Shown: positions 43,261 to 53,564 of the stretch, in pieces
How the letters are laid out: each line of letters begins with the position of its first letter
Numbering within the stretch: the first letter of the stretch is position 1
Source: Actibacterium sp.
Lineage (GTDB): Bacteria; Pseudomonadota; Alphaproteobacteria; Rhodobacterales; Rhodobacteraceae
DNA length: 64,000 nucleotides
Direction: 5' to 3'
Assembly: GCA_016278325.1 (NCBI GenBank)
Contig: JADQCB010000002.1
Coordinates: 62,001-126,000 of the forward strand
Program-made: the position numbers and the translations under genes
Notes under the pieces: generated by a model
What the model saw: the letters and a program-made list of their open reading frames with translations, nothing else
What the model was told of the DNA's origin: nothing
Databases searched by the model: none

Positions 43261-43785
43261 TCACCCCAGATCGGGACCGAAGATCCGCTCGGCATAGCGA
43301 TCGACATAAATCCGCATCCATGGCGTGAACGCGTCCGGATCCTGCGCGACCGTGTTCTTCAGCGCGTTGATCGCGATCCAGCGGGTGTCCATCACCTCGG
43401 CCGGGTTCGGCCGCAATTCGGGGCGCGCGGACAGCTCCAGCAGGAACAGGTCGACCATCTCGTGCTCGATCATTCCGTTGCCGACCTCGGCGCGATATTC
43501 CACCTGGTCGCGGAAGACCGGGGCGAGACCGGCAAGCCCGAGCTCTTCGTCCAGCCGGCGGCGCGCGCAGTGGCGCGGCTCTTCCTCCCAGGCGGGATGG
43601 GTGCAGCAGGTGTTCGCCCACAATCCCGGCGTGTGGTATTTTCCCAGCGCGCGGCGCTGTATCAGCAACGCGCCGTCGCACAGCAGGAAGACCGACACCG
43701 CCCGGTGGCGCAGGCCACGCCGGTGCACCTCCAGCTTCTCGACCGGGTGCAGGCCGCCGTCGATCCAGGCCGGGATCATTTCCAT
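43261..43785 (-). CDS. idi: isopentenyl-diphosphate delta-isomerase, type I
   Basis: 174 residues, Nudix fold. It interconverts isopentenyl and dimethylallyl diphosphate for isoprenoid synthesis. Seen: VSVFLLCDGALLIQRRALGKYHTPGLWANTCCTHP with the catalytic Cys, the Nudix-like ARRRLDEELGL, and YRAEVGNGMIEHEMVDLFL with the second catalytic Glu. Two starts (43785, 43779) both have ribosome-like sites. It stands alone, divergent from uronate dehydrogenase; undecaprenyl carrier for the nearby polysaccharide genes derives from this pathway, though the adjacency may be chance. Confidence 0.93.
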   Translation of the reverse strand: MEMIPAWIDGGLHPVEKLEVHRRGLRHRAVSVFLLCDGALLIQRRALGKYHTPGLWANTCCTHPAWEEEPRHCARRRLDEELGLAGLAPVFRDQVEYRAEVGNGMIEHEMVDLFLLELSARPELRPNPAEVMDTRWIAINALKNTVAQDPDAFTPWMRIYVDRYAERIFGPDLG

Positions 43786-44075
43786 TCCTGGTCTCCCTCG
43801 AAAACACTCCGGGCCGATCCGGTTGCGTGTCTGGTTCTGCGGCGCCTTTTGTCCGGGCTGGCCGGTTGCGCCCTTCTGCCCGGCCCCGGTGCCGCAAGCA
43901 TACCGCGTCCGCGCCGCCCCGAGAACCGGAAAGAGGGCCGCCTGACCGAGAACCGCATTCCGGCCGGATCCGCGCGGGCTTGCAGCACGCCGGGCCAGCG
44001 TCTAGCCATGGTCCCCGGGCCGGGCGGCGCAGACCGCCGCGCCGGCCCGGCCAACAGGGACCGGAGCAATTTGCC

Positions 44076-44873
44076 ATGATGAAACGACTTCTGATCACGG
44101 GCGCGGCCGGCGGGTTGGGCCAGATGGCCCGCGCGCGCCTGCCCCATCTTGCCGAAACCCTTCGCCTGTCCGATATTGGCGATCTAGGCAGCGCCGCGCC
44201 GCATGAAGAGCTGGTGCAATGCGATCTCGGCGACAAGGCCGGTGTCGACGCGCTGGTCGCCGGATGCGACGGCATCGTCCATCTTGGCGGTATCTCGGTC
44301 GAGGACAGCTGGACGCCGATCCGCACCGCCAATATCGACGGGATGTTCAACCTGTACGAGGCCGCGCGCGCGCATGGCCAGCCGCGCATCGTCTTTGCCA
44401 GTTCCAACCACGCCATCGGCTTTCACCGCCAGACAACGCATCTGGATGCGTCGGCCCCGACCCGGCCGGACGGGCTTTACGGCGTGTCCAAGGTGTTCGG
44501 CGAGGCGATCGCCAGCATGTATCATGACAAGTTCGGCCAGGAGACGGCGATCGTTCGCATCGGGTCGTGCCGGCCGGAACCGGCCGATCACCGGATGCTG
44601 GCCACCTGGCTGAGCCCGGCCGATTTCGTCCGGCTGATCGAATGCGCCTTTCGCGCGCCGGTGCTGGGCTGCCCGATCATCTATGGCGCCTCGGACAACG
44701 ATGCCGCATGGTGGGACAATTCCGCCGCCCGCTACCTGGGATGGCGGCCACGCGACAATTCCGAGAAATTCCGCGCCGACCTGGACGCCCGTCTGGACCG
44801 ACCGGCCCCGGACGCGCCGGTGTCACGCTATCAGGGGGGCGTTTTCACCGCCGACAGCATCCACGAGGAATGA
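44076..44873 (+). CDS. udh: uronate dehydrogenase
   Basis: 265 residues, extended SDR. It oxidises D-glucuronate or D-galacturonate with NAD to the aldaric-acid lactone, the first step of the oxidative uronate route. Seen: LLITGAAGGLGQMARARL, EELVQCDLGDKAGVDALVAGCDGIVHLGG, ASSNHAIGFHRQT, LYGVSKVFGEAIASMYHDKFGQET (YxxxK) and IRIGSCxPEP-like VRIGSCRPEP, close to the Agrobacterium enzyme I recall. The ATG at 44076 has GGAG nine bases upstream. The TRAP genes 188 bases downstream on the same strand are the probable uptake system for its substrate. Confidence 0.92.
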   Translation: MMKRLLITGAAGGLGQMARARLPHLAETLRLSDIGDLGSAAPHEELVQCDLGDKAGVDALVAGCDGIVHLGGISVEDSWTPIRTANIDGMFNLYEAARAHGQPRIVFASSNHAIGFHRQTTHLDASAPTRPDGLYGVSKVFGEAIASMYHDKFGQETAIVRIGSCRPEPADHRMLATWLSPADFVRLIECAFRAPVLGCPIIYGASDNDAAWWDNSAARYLGWRPRDNSEKFRADLDARLDRPAPDAPVSRYQGGVFTADSIHEE

Positions 44874-45061
44874 ACGCCGCGACCTGATGCCGCCCCCCGG
44901 GCATGAGATGGTGCAAAGGCCATTTGGTGGCGTCGGGGATTTCGGTTACCGTCGCCCTGGTTTTGCATGGGGGATTGCCGAAGTTGCCGGATTGCGCTCG
45001 ATTGCGACACGGGATCGACCACGCGCGATTCGATACCAGGCCAACCAAAGGGAGGAAGACC

Positions 45062-46111
45062 ATGAAATCAGAATTCATACACAGAGCCATTGCGGCATCG
45101 GCCCTGTCGCTGCTGCTGGGCAGCGCGGCATCGGCCCAGGAATATGTTTTCAAGCTGCACCATTTCCTGGGGGCCAAATCCCCCGCACAGACCGAGATGC
45201 TGGAACCCTGGGCACGTCAGGTCGAAGAGAACTCGGGCGGGCAGGTCAAGATCGAGATCTACCCCTCGATGACGCTGGGCGGACGGCCGCCCGAGCTGAT
45301 CAACCAGGTGCGCGACGGCGTGGTGGACCTGATCTGGACGGTGAACGGCTATACCCCGGGGCTGTTTCCGCGCACCGAGGTGATGGAACTGCCGACGGTA
45401 TTCAAGAACGACCCGGTGGCGGCCAATCTGGCGATGTATGACATGTATGACGAATACCTGGCCGACGACTACAAGGGCGTCGAGCCGATGTTTCTGCATG
45501 TTCACGCCGGGCAGGCGATCCACATGGCCGAAAAGCCGGTGCACAGCCCCGCCGATCTGAAAGGCATGGACATGCGCATCCCGACCCGCACCGGCGCTTG
45601 GATCATCGAGGCATTGGGCGCCAACCCGGTGGCGATGCCGGTGCCGGACCTGCCGCAGGCGCTGTCCAAGGGCGTGGTCGATGGCGCCTTCATTCCGTGG
45701 GAAATCATCCCGGCGCTGCAAATCCAGGACCAGACCGAATACCAGATCGAAGGCGCCGACAAGGAACGCTTCGGCACCACCACCTTCCAGGTGTCGATGA
45801 ACAAGGCCCGCTGGGATGGCCTGCCCGAGGACATCCAGAAAGCCTTCCGCGACGCGTCGGGGCGCGACTGGGTGGCCGAGGTCGGCCGCATCTGGCGCGA
45901 ACAGGATGAAAAGGGTATCGCGGTCGCGGTCGAAGCGGGCAACACCCATATCACCCTGACCGAGGAACAGACCGCCGCCTTCCGCGACGCGCTTCGGCCC
46001 GTCGTGCAGCGCTGGATCGACGACGTATCGGCGAATGGCATCGACGGCGCGGCCCTGGTCGAGGCGGCCCGCGCCCATGTGGCCGAGAACCAGACCGCCG
46101 CCGCGGACTGA
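45062..46111 (+). CDS. TRAP transporter substrate-binding protein (DctP family)
   Basis: 349 residues; the start is set by GGGAGG ahead of the ATG. Signal peptide AIAASALSLLLGSAASAQ, then mature domain YVFKLHHFLGAKSPAQTEMLEPW, DGVVDLIWTVNGYTPGLFPRTEVMELP and MDMRIPTRTGAWIIEALGANPVAMP, which holds the conserved carboxylate-binding Arg. It captures an organic acid in the periplasm and passes it to the DctQM permease encoded next (TGATG overlap). With udh just upstream, a hexuronate ligand is likely; this is inferred from context. Confidence 0.92.
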   Translation: MKSEFIHRAIAASALSLLLGSAASAQEYVFKLHHFLGAKSPAQTEMLEPWARQVEENSGGQVKIEIYPSMTLGGRPPELINQVRDGVVDLIWTVNGYTPGLFPRTEVMELPTVFKNDPVAANLAMYDMYDEYLADDYKGVEPMFLHVHAGQAIHMAEKPVHSPADLKGMDMRIPTRTGAWIIEALGANPVAMPVPDLPQALSKGVVDGAFIPWEIIPALQIQDQTEYQIEGADKERFGTTTFQVSMNKARWDGLPEDIQKAFRDASGRDWVAEVGRIWREQDEKGIAVAVEAGNTHITLTEEQTAAFRDALRPVVQRWIDDVSANGIDGAALVEAARAHVAENQTAAAD

Positions 46112-46635
46112 TGGCCGGCATTCTCGACACGCACCGCACCGGCCGCGCCGGTGCGGTGGAGCGGATCGTCACCGTCTGGGCATTGCTGGGCGGTGGCCTT
46201 CTTCTGGTGGTGGTCACGATAAACGTGCTTGCGGTGGTCGGCTCGGCGATCGGGGTCCCGCTTCCCGGCGATGTGGAACTGACCGAGATGGGCGTCGCGA
46301 TCGCCGTCTTCGCCTTCCTGCCCTATTGCCAGATGATCGACGCCAACGTGACAGCCGACATCTTCACAGCCGGTGCCGGGCCGCGCATGCTGGCGGCGCT
46401 GCGCGCGCTGGCCTCGCTGATCGCGTTGCTGTTCGCGGCGATTCTGGTCTGGCGGATGTATGAGGGGATGCTGGATCAGCGCCAATACAACTATATCACT
46501 ACGATTCTGCAAATCCCGGTCTGGTGGGCCTTCGTGCCGATCCTGGTTTCGCTGCTGTTGCTGATCGTTGCCGCGGTCGTCAACGTCGCGGAAGCCGCGC
46601 GCCGCACCGCGAAACAGCCGGAGGCCGGGCAATGA
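46111..46635 (+). CDS. TRAP transporter small permease (DctQ family)
   Basis: 174 residues with four hydrophobic helices (VTVWALLGGGLLLVVVTINV, ELTEMGVAIAVFAFLPYC, LRALASLIALLFAAILVW, IPVWWAFVPILVSLLLLIVA). Segment Q.P.W..F.P is typical of DctQ. Overlaps both neighbours by a few bases, so the three TRAP genes are one unit. Confidence 0.92.
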   Translation: MAGILDTHRTGRAGAVERIVTVWALLGGGLLLVVVTINVLAVVGSAIGVPLPGDVELTEMGVAIAVFAFLPYCQMIDANVTADIFTAGAGPRMLAALRALASLIALLFAAILVWRMYEGMLDQRQYNYITTILQIPVWWAFVPILVSLLLLIVAAVVNVAEAARRTAKQPEAGQ

Positions 46636-47990
46636 CCGATCCGCTGACGCTGGGCCTGATCGCCCTTGTCGTGCTTGTCATTCTGATCGCGATCCGGATT
46701 CCCGTCGCCTATTCGATGATCCTGGTCGGCGGCATCGGCGTGGCGCTTCTGAACGGCCCGATGATGGTTCTGAGCCAGCTCAAGACGCTGGCCTACGGGC
46801 AGTTCTCGATCTATTCGCTGTCGGTGGTGCCGATGTTCGTGCTGATGGGCGAGCTGGCAACCGTCGCCGGGCTGAGCCATGCGCTGTTTCGCGGCGCCAA
46901 TGCCTGGCTGGGCTGGATGCGCGGCGGCACCGCGATGGCCGCGATCGCCGGGTGCGCGGGCTTCGGCGCGGTCTGCGGCTCCTCCCTGGCCACGGCCTCT
47001 ACGATGGGCAAGGTCGCCCTGCCCGAGTTGAAACGCTATAACTATTCGGGCGCGCTGGCCACCGGCAGCCTGGCCGCGGGCGGCGTGCTGGGCATCCTGA
47101 TTCCGCCCTCGGTGGTGCTGATCGTCTATGCCGTGATCGTCGAGGCCAATATCGTGACCATGTTCATGGCCGCGATGATTCCGGGGTTCCTGGCCGTCAT
47201 CCTGTTCATCCTGACCATCGCCGCCTATGTGCTGATCTTTCCCAAGTCCGGGCCGCGCGGCGGTGCGGCGACCCGGGCCGAATTCATCTCGGCCACGCTG
47301 GGGATGCTGCCGGTGCTGGGTATTTTCGCGGTGGTGCTGGGCGGAATCTATGCCGGGTTTTTCAACCCCACCCCGGCCGCCGCGGTCGGGGTTTTCCTGG
47401 TCTGGGTCTATGGCGCGGCAAAGCGGCGCCTGGATCGCCAGACCATGGTGCGGGCGCTCAAGGCCACGGCGGCGACATCGGGGATGATCTATCTGATCCT
47501 GCTGGGCGCCGAGCTGATGAAGATCTTCATGTCGCGGATCGGCCTGCCACAACAGGCGGCCGCCTGGATCGCGGATGCGGGTTTCGCGCCGATCATGGTG
47601 ATGGTGCTGATTCTGATCGCTCTGATCGCCTTGGGCTGCCTGATGGACAGCCTGTCGATGATCCTTCTGGTGATCCCCTTTTTCTGGCCGATGCTGCTGG
47701 AATTGAACGGCGGCCTCTATCAGGGGGCCGAGGGCGCCGGCTTTGGCATGAGCACCGAGGATCTGAAGATCTGGTTCGGGATACTGGCCCTGATCGTGGT
47801 GGAGCTCGGCCTGATCACGCCGCCGGTGGGCATGAACGTGTTCATCATCTCGGCGCTGGCCAAGGACACGCCGATGATCGAGACCTTCAAGGGCGTGCTG
47901 CCCTTCTTCGGGGCCGAGCTGCTGCGGGTGGCGCTGCTGCTGGCTTTCCCGGCGCTGACGCTGTGGCTGCCGCGCGTGCTGAGCGGATAG
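46632..47990 (+). CDS. TRAP transporter large permease (DctM family)
   Basis: 452 residues, about a dozen membrane helices. Signature segments: RIPVAYSMILVGGIGV, VPMFVLMGELA, GFGAVCGSSLATASTMGKVALPELKRYNYSGALATGSLAAGG, LGILIPPSVVLIVYA and ELGLITPPVGMNVFII. It imports the ligand bound by DctP using a sodium gradient. ATGA overlap with the small permease fixes the start. The convergent Lrp gene begins 51 bases downstream. Confidence 0.93.
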   Translation: MTDPLTLGLIALVVLVILIAIRIPVAYSMILVGGIGVALLNGPMMVLSQLKTLAYGQFSIYSLSVVPMFVLMGELATVAGLSHALFRGANAWLGWMRGGTAMAAIAGCAGFGAVCGSSLATASTMGKVALPELKRYNYSGALATGSLAAGGVLGILIPPSVVLIVYAVIVEANIVTMFMAAMIPGFLAVILFILTIAAYVLIFPKSGPRGGAATRAEFISATLGMLPVLGIFAVVLGGIYAGFFNPTPAAAVGVFLVWVYGAAKRRLDRQTMVRALKATAATSGMIYLILLGAELMKIFMSRIGLPQQAAAWIADAGFAPIMVMVLILIALIALGCLMDSLSMILLVIPFFWPMLLELNGGLYQGAEGAGFGMSTEDLKIWFGILALIVVELGLITPPVGMNVFIISALAKDTPMIETFKGVLPFFGAELLRVALLLAFPALTLWLPRVLSG

Positions 47991-48041
47991 GCGCGGATGC
48001 GGGACGCGCCCCGGATGCGGGCAACTGGAAAAATGGCGGGC

Positions 48042-48500
48042 TCAGCCCAGCGGCCCCGGACGGCGCTCCTCGGAGAGCAGGACATTGGCCTCGACATTGC
48101 CGACTCCGGGCAGGGTCATGATCCGCCGGCGCAACACCCGTTCGAAATCGCTCAGGTCGCGGGCCACGACGCGCAGGCGATAATCATACATGCCCAGAAC
48201 ATGCTGCACTGTCTGGACTTCGGGAATCGCGGTCACGGCGCGTTCGAAATCCTCCAGGCTGACGCGGCCCTTGCTGGCCAGTTTGACGCCCAGGAACACG
48301 GTGACACCGAAGCCGAGCGCCGCGGCGTTCAGCTCCACCTTGCGCCCGGCCAGGATGCCTGCCTGCTCCATGCGCCGGATGCGCCGCCAGGCGGCCGGTT
48401 GCGACAGGCCGAAACGCCGCCCCAGCGCCCCGGCGCCCTGCGTTGCATCCGCGGCCAGGGCGCGCAGCAGCGCCCGGTCGGTTTCGTCCAGGTCAGTCAC
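48042..48500 (-). CDS. Lrp/AsnC family regulator (second of a tandem pair)
   Basis: 152 residues. N-terminal winged helix (LDETDRALLRALAADATQGAGALGRRFGLSQPAAWRRIRRME), then the RAM ligand-binding domain (VSLEDFERAVTAIPEVQTVQHVLGMYDYRLRVVARDLSDFERVL). It overlaps the stop of the other Lrp gene by ATGA, implying equal expression and possibly mixed oligomers. Identity between the two looks moderate, so they are old paralogues. Regulation of branched-chain amino acid genes is likely because ilvC is divergent. Confidence 0.88.
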   Translation of the reverse strand: MTDLDETDRALLRALAADATQGAGALGRRFGLSQPAAWRRIRRMEQAGILAGRKVELNAAALGFGVTVFLGVKLASKGRVSLEDFERAVTAIPEVQTVQHVLGMYDYRLRVVARDLSDFERVLRRRIMTLPGVGNVEANVLLSEERRPGPLG

Positions 48501-48955
48501 AGTGGCAGCGCCTCGTCCAGCTTGATGTCGGCCACATGCATCAGCGCCTCGATATCGGCGATATGCGGCAGGGTCAGGATGCGGTCGCGATAGATTTCCT
48601 GGTAATGCGCCATGTCGCGCGCCAGGATGTTCAGCCGCACATCGACCCGGCCCAGGAAGGTCTGGATTTCGTGCACCTCGGGGACATTGCGCGCCTCGGC
48701 GATGAATTCGTCGAAGGCGCGCGGATCGGTCTTGTCGAGCGTGAAACGCAGGCTGACCTCGACCGCGTAGCCCAGCGCCGCCCAGTCGATCCGGGCGCGG
48801 GTGGCCTTCAGTATTCCCCCGCGGCGCAGCTTTTCCAGCCGCCGCGTGGCGGTCGCGGCGGTCATGCCGGCCCGCTCGGCCAGGGCCGCCATGGTGATGT
48901 CCGGGTCGGCCTGAAGATGGCGCAGCAGGCGACGGTCGGAATCGGTGATCTGCAT
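48497..48955 (-). CDS. Lrp/AsnC family regulator (first of a tandem pair)
   Basis: 152 residues: ITDSDRRLLRHLQADPDITMAALAERAGMTAATATRRLEKLRRGGIL as DNA-binding part, and a RAM domain with FDEFIAEARNVPEVHEIQTFLGRVDVRLNILARDMAHYQEIY. First gene of the pair and divergent from ilvC across 139 AT-rich bases, where it most likely binds. Effector probably a branched-chain amino acid, inferred from position. Confidence 0.88.
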   Translation of the reverse strand: MQITDSDRRLLRHLQADPDITMAALAERAGMTAATATRRLEKLRRGGILKATRARIDWAALGYAVEVSLRFTLDKTDPRAFDEFIAEARNVPEVHEIQTFLGRVDVRLNILARDMAHYQEIYRDRILTLPHIADIEALMHVADIKLDEALPL

Positions 48956-48980
48956 GTCATTTTCACTTTGATGCCGATGA

Positions 48981-50117
<1,137 letters not shown>

Positions 50118-50122
50118 CGATC

Positions 50123-50150
50123 CTGGCGCGGCGGGCAACCGTCGCGCCAG
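50123..50150 (+). terminator. hairpin after ilvC
   Basis: Six bases after the ilvC stop is a 12-bp stem (one G:T pair) closed by a GCAA tetraloop, a very stable GNRA-capped hairpin. It is followed by GC-rich sequence without a T-run, so it may be a terminator, a 3' stabiliser, or both. Confidence 0.5.
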
Positions 50151-50202
50151 CGGCCGGCCCGTCCGGCCCATGGCCGATCGCATCTGACCGGGAATTGCCA
50201 TC

Positions 50203-51135
50203 ATGAACGCGACCCCCGCAGGCACTGCCCCCACTCCTTCGGCGTCCGACTGGTTGCTGGTCGTGCTGCTGGGCATGTTGTGGGGCGCCTCCTTCATGGC
50301 CGTCAGCGTGGCGCTGACCGGCTATGGCCCGCTGACCGTCGCCGCCGTCCGCATCGCGCTTGGCGCCGCCGCGCTGCTGGCCGTTGCCCGTGCCTCCGCG
50401 CATCGCCTGCCCGACCCGCGGCAGGCCGATGGCCGCCGCGCCTGGGCCTTTGCCATTGCCCTGGGCCTGTTCTCGAACGCCCTGCCCTTCTTCTTTCTGG
50501 GCTGGAGCCAGCAATACGTCACCTCGGGCTTCGCGGGCATCACCATGGCCGCAGTGCCGCTGTTCGTGCTGGGCCTGGCGCATGTCTTCGTCCCGGGCGA
50601 GCGCCTGACCCGCTGGCGGGTGGCCGGTTTCCTGCTGGGCCTGGCGGGGGTGGCGATGCTGATCGGGCCCGGTGTCCTGTCGTCAACCGGCGCCGCGATG
50701 GAGGGGCCCGCCCGACTGGTCTGCGTCAGCGCGGCGCTGTGCTATGCAATCGGATCCATCGTGACGCGCCGCGCACCGGCGGTGCCGCTGATATCGTTCA
50801 GCGCGGCGGCCCTGCTGGCGGCCGCGGCGATGATCGTGCCGGTGGCGCTGGCGATCGAGGGGCTGCCCGCGCCGGCCGGCGGTGCGGGCAGCATTGCCCT
50901 GCTCTATCTCGGGATCGGCCCCACCGCGCTGGCGACGCTCATCCTGGTGCGGGTGATCCGCAGCGCCGGGCCGAGCTTCCTGAGCCAGGTCAATTACCAT
51001 GTGCCCGTCTGGTCGGTGATCTTCGGGGTTGCGCTGCTGAACGAAACGCTGCCGCCGCAATTCCTGGCGGCCCTGGCGCTGATCCTGGCCGGGCTGGGGC
51101 TGGGCCGGGCCCGCGCCTGGCGCCGCCGGCCCTGA
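50203..51135 (+). CDS. DMT superfamily (EamA) transporter
   Basis: 310 residues with ten hydrophobic helices in two EamA repeats: WLLVVLLGMLWGASFMAVSVAL, SNALPFFFLGWSQQYVTSGFAGI and LLYLGIGPTALATLILVRVIRSAGPSFLSQVNYHVPVW. Members export amino acids or metabolites, or act in unknown transport; the substrate is not predictable. It lies 85 bases after ilvC on the same strand, with the hairpin between; an amino-acid exporter would fit but is not shown. Confidence 0.88.
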   Translation: MNATPAGTAPTPSASDWLLVVLLGMLWGASFMAVSVALTGYGPLTVAAVRIALGAAALLAVARASAHRLPDPRQADGRRAWAFAIALGLFSNALPFFFLGWSQQYVTSGFAGITMAAVPLFVLGLAHVFVPGERLTRWRVAGFLLGLAGVAMLIGPGVLSSTGAAMEGPARLVCVSAALCYAIGSIVTRRAPAVPLISFSAAALLAAAAMIVPVALAIEGLPAPAGGAGSIALLYLGIGPTALATLILVRVIRSAGPSFLSQVNYHVPVWSVIFGVALLNETLPPQFLAALALILAGLGLGRARAWRRRP

Positions 51136-51169
51136 CCCGCGCCACCGCGCCGGGCGGGCGGCGCGACCG

Positions 51170-52519
51170 TCATCCGGCGGTGGCCGCCCTGACCGCGGCG
51201 ACGACCTCGTCCACGACCGAACTCAGCAGCCCGTCATCCTCGCATTCGGCCATGACGCGGATCAACGGCTCGGTCCCCGATTTGCGGATCAGCAGGCGGC
51301 CGGACCCGTTCAGCCGGGTTTCGGCCGAGGCGATGGTCCTTTTCACCTCGGGCGTGTCGAGCGGCGTCTGCCCGCTGGTGAAACGCACGTTGCGCAGCAA
51401 TTGCGGCACCGGCGTGAATTGCCGCGCCAGCGCCGAGGCCGGCTGCCCCGTCTCGACCATCGCGGCCAGGAATTGCAGCCCGGCCAGCAGCCCGTCGCCG
51501 GTGGTGGCGTAATCGGTCATCACGATATGGCCGGATTGCTCGCCGCCCAGGTTCCAGCCACCGCGGCGCATCGCCTCGACAACATGGCGGTCGCCGACCG
51601 GGGTGCGTTCCAGCGCCAGGCCGCGCTCTGCCAGGAAACGCTCCAGCCCGAGATTCGACATTACCGTGGCCACCAGCCGGTCGCCGCGCAGCCGCCCCTC
51701 GGCCGCCCATCGCGCGGCGAACAGCGCCATGATCTGGTCGCCATCGGCCAAATTCCCGTGCTCGTCGATCAGCATCACGCGGTCGGCGTCGCCGTCCAGG
51801 CAGATGCCCAGATCGGCGCCGTTTTCCAGCACCGCGGCCACCGCCGCATCGGTATGGGTCGAACCGCAATCGAGGTTGATGTTGAACCCGTTGGGCGACA
51901 CCCCGATCGGGATGATTTCGGCGCCAAGCTCCCACAGCACCTCGGGGGCAGCGCGATGCGCGGCGCCATTGGCGCAATCGATCACGATCTTCAGCCCGTC
52001 CAGCCGCCGGCCATGCGGAAAGCTGGCCTTGACCCGCTCGTTATAGCGGCCGCGGCCATCGTCGATGCGTGTCGCCCGGCCGATATTCTTCGCCTGCACC
52101 GGCGACACCCCGTCCAGGGTCATGCGCTCGATCTCGGCCTCGGCCTCGTCGGACAGCTTGAAACCGTCGGGACCGAAGAACTTGATCCCGTTATCCTCGG
52201 CCATGTTGTGCGAGGCAGAGATCATCACGCCCACATCGGCCCGCATCGAGGTGGTCAGCATGCCCACCGCCGGCGTCGGCACCGGCCCCAGCAGCAGCAC
52301 GTTCATGCCGGTCGAGGTGAAGCCTGCCGTCATCGCGTTTTCGAACATGTAGCCCGAAAGCCGGGTATCCTTGCCGATCACCACGCGATGCGTGTCGGTG
52401 CCGTCGCGGCGGAAATACCGACCCGCAGCGGCCCCCAGCCGCAGCGCCAGCTCGGCCGTCATCGGCGCGGTATTGGCCCGCCCGCGCACGCCGTCGGTTC
52501 CGAAAAGTCGTTCAGCCAT
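51170..52519 (-). CDS. glmM: phosphoglucosamine mutase
   Basis: 449 residues. It converts glucosamine-6-phosphate to glucosamine-1-phosphate for UDP-GlcNAc (peptidoglycan, lipopolysaccharide, exopolysaccharide). Seen: [13 protein letters not shown], the phosphoserine loop [16 protein letters not shown], the magnesium loop [20 protein letters not shown] and [12 protein letters not shown]. Its start lies eight bases inside the folP gene, giving a folB-folP-glmM operon. Confidence 0.96.
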   Translation of the reverse strand: MAERLFGTDGVRGRANTAPMTAELALRLGAAAGRYFRRDGTDTHRVVIGKDTRLSGYMFENAMTAGFTSTGMNVLLLGPVPTPAVGMLTTSMRADVGVMISASHNMAEDNGIKFFGPDGFKLSDEAEAEIERMTLDGVSPVQAKNIGRATRIDDGRGRYNERVKASFPHGRRLDGLKIVIDCANGAAHRAAPEVLWELGAEIIPIGVSPNGFNINLDCGSTHTDAAVAAVLENGADLGICLDGDADRVMLIDEHGNLADGDQIMALFAARWAAEGRLRGDRLVATVMSNLGLERFLAERGLALERTPVGDRHVVEAMRRGGWNLGGEQSGHIVMTDYATTGDGLLAGLQFLAAMVETGQPASALARQFTPVPQLLRNVRFTSGQTPLDTPEVKRTIASAETRLNGSGRLLIRKSGTEPLIRVMAECEDDGLLSSVVDEVVAAVRAATAG

Positions 52520-53525
52520 CACTGCCCCAGATTGCTTCGGCCAATTGCAACGCCTGCCGCGTCTGCCCGGCATCATGCACACGCATAATCTGGACCCCCT
52601 GTGCCGCCCCGTGCAAGGCCACCGCGACGGATCCGGGCGCGCGATCGGCGGCTTCCTGCGCATCGGCGATCACGCCGATGAAACCTTTGCGCGACGCGCC
52701 CAGCAGGACCGGGCAGCCCAGCCCGTGAAACAGGCTCAGCCCGCGCAGCAACGCCAGGTTATGCGCCACCGTCTTGCCGAACCCGATGCCCGGGTCGACA
52801 AGGATGCGGGCGCGCGGAATCCCGACCGACTCGGCCAGCGCGACGCGGTCGGCCAGGTGATCGTAGACATCAAGCAGCACGTCGTCATAGCGCGGATCGC
52901 GCTGCATCGTCTGTGGCCTGCCCTGGGCATGCATCACGCAAAGCGGCACGCCCGCGCCGGCGACAAGCGCACCGAGATCCGGGTCATAATCCAGCGCCGA
53001 CACGTCGTTGACCATGTCGGCCCCGGCCTCGAGCGCGGCGCGGGCCACCGGGGCCTTGCGCGTGTCGATCGAGATCGGCATGTGCAGACCCTCCGCGCGC
53101 AGGGCGCGGATCACCGGGGCGGTGCGGGCAATTTCCTGCGTGGCGGGCACGTCCACGGCCCCGGGCCGGGTGGATTCGCCGCCGATATCGAGGATATCCA
53201 CGCTGCGCGCCAGCAGCCGGGCATGGGCCAGCGCCGCCTCGGGCGCGTCGAAACGACCGCCATCGGAAAAACTGTCGGGGGTCACGTTGAGGATCCCCAT
53301 CAGGCGCGGCCGGTCCATGTCCAGCCCGGCCACTGCCGGGCGCGGCGCAGTCAGCCGGTCGCGGATGTCATCGGGCAGGTCCGCCGCCGGCATCACGCGC
53401 GGCGGGGCCGCGCGCGACAGGCATTCGACCGTGTCGAACCACACCCACCCGCCGGCCAGGGCCAGGGCGCCGGGCGGACGGGCGGTATCGGTGCGGGCGA
53501 CGGGACGGAAATATTGCGCGCTCAT
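52512..53525 (-). CDS. folP: dihydropteroate synthase
   Basis: 337 residues, TIM barrel. It joins p-aminobenzoate to dihydropterin pyrophosphate; target of sulfonamides. Seen: [56 protein letters not shown] and [11 protein letters not shown]. The first ~70 residues before the core are an extension common in this bacterial group. Second gene of the folB-folP-glmM operon. Confidence 0.95.
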   Translation of the reverse strand: MSAQYFRPVARTDTARPPGALALAGGWVWFDTVECLSRAAPPRVMPAADLPDDIRDRLTAPRPAVAGLDMDRPRLMGILNVTPDSFSDGGRFDAPEAALAHARLLARSVDILDIGGESTRPGAVDVPATQEIARTAPVIRALRAEGLHMPISIDTRKAPVARAALEAGADMVNDVSALDYDPDLGALVAGAGVPLCVMHAQGRPQTMQRDPRYDDVLLDVYDHLADRVALAESVGIPRARILVDPGIGFGKTVAHNLALLRGLSLFHGLGCPVLLGASRKGFIGVIADAQEAADRAPGSVAVALHGAAQGVQIMRVHDAGQTRQALQLAEAIWGSDG

Positions 53526-53564
53526 GGCCCGGTCTTTCCGTCATCGCGGCACGAAACGCAAGGG

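Noticed and set aside
42691-44079. Open frame of 462 codons on the plus strand across the non-coding region and idi
   Set aside because: Runs antisense through idi, shows no family motif, and the part in the gap has irregular composition.
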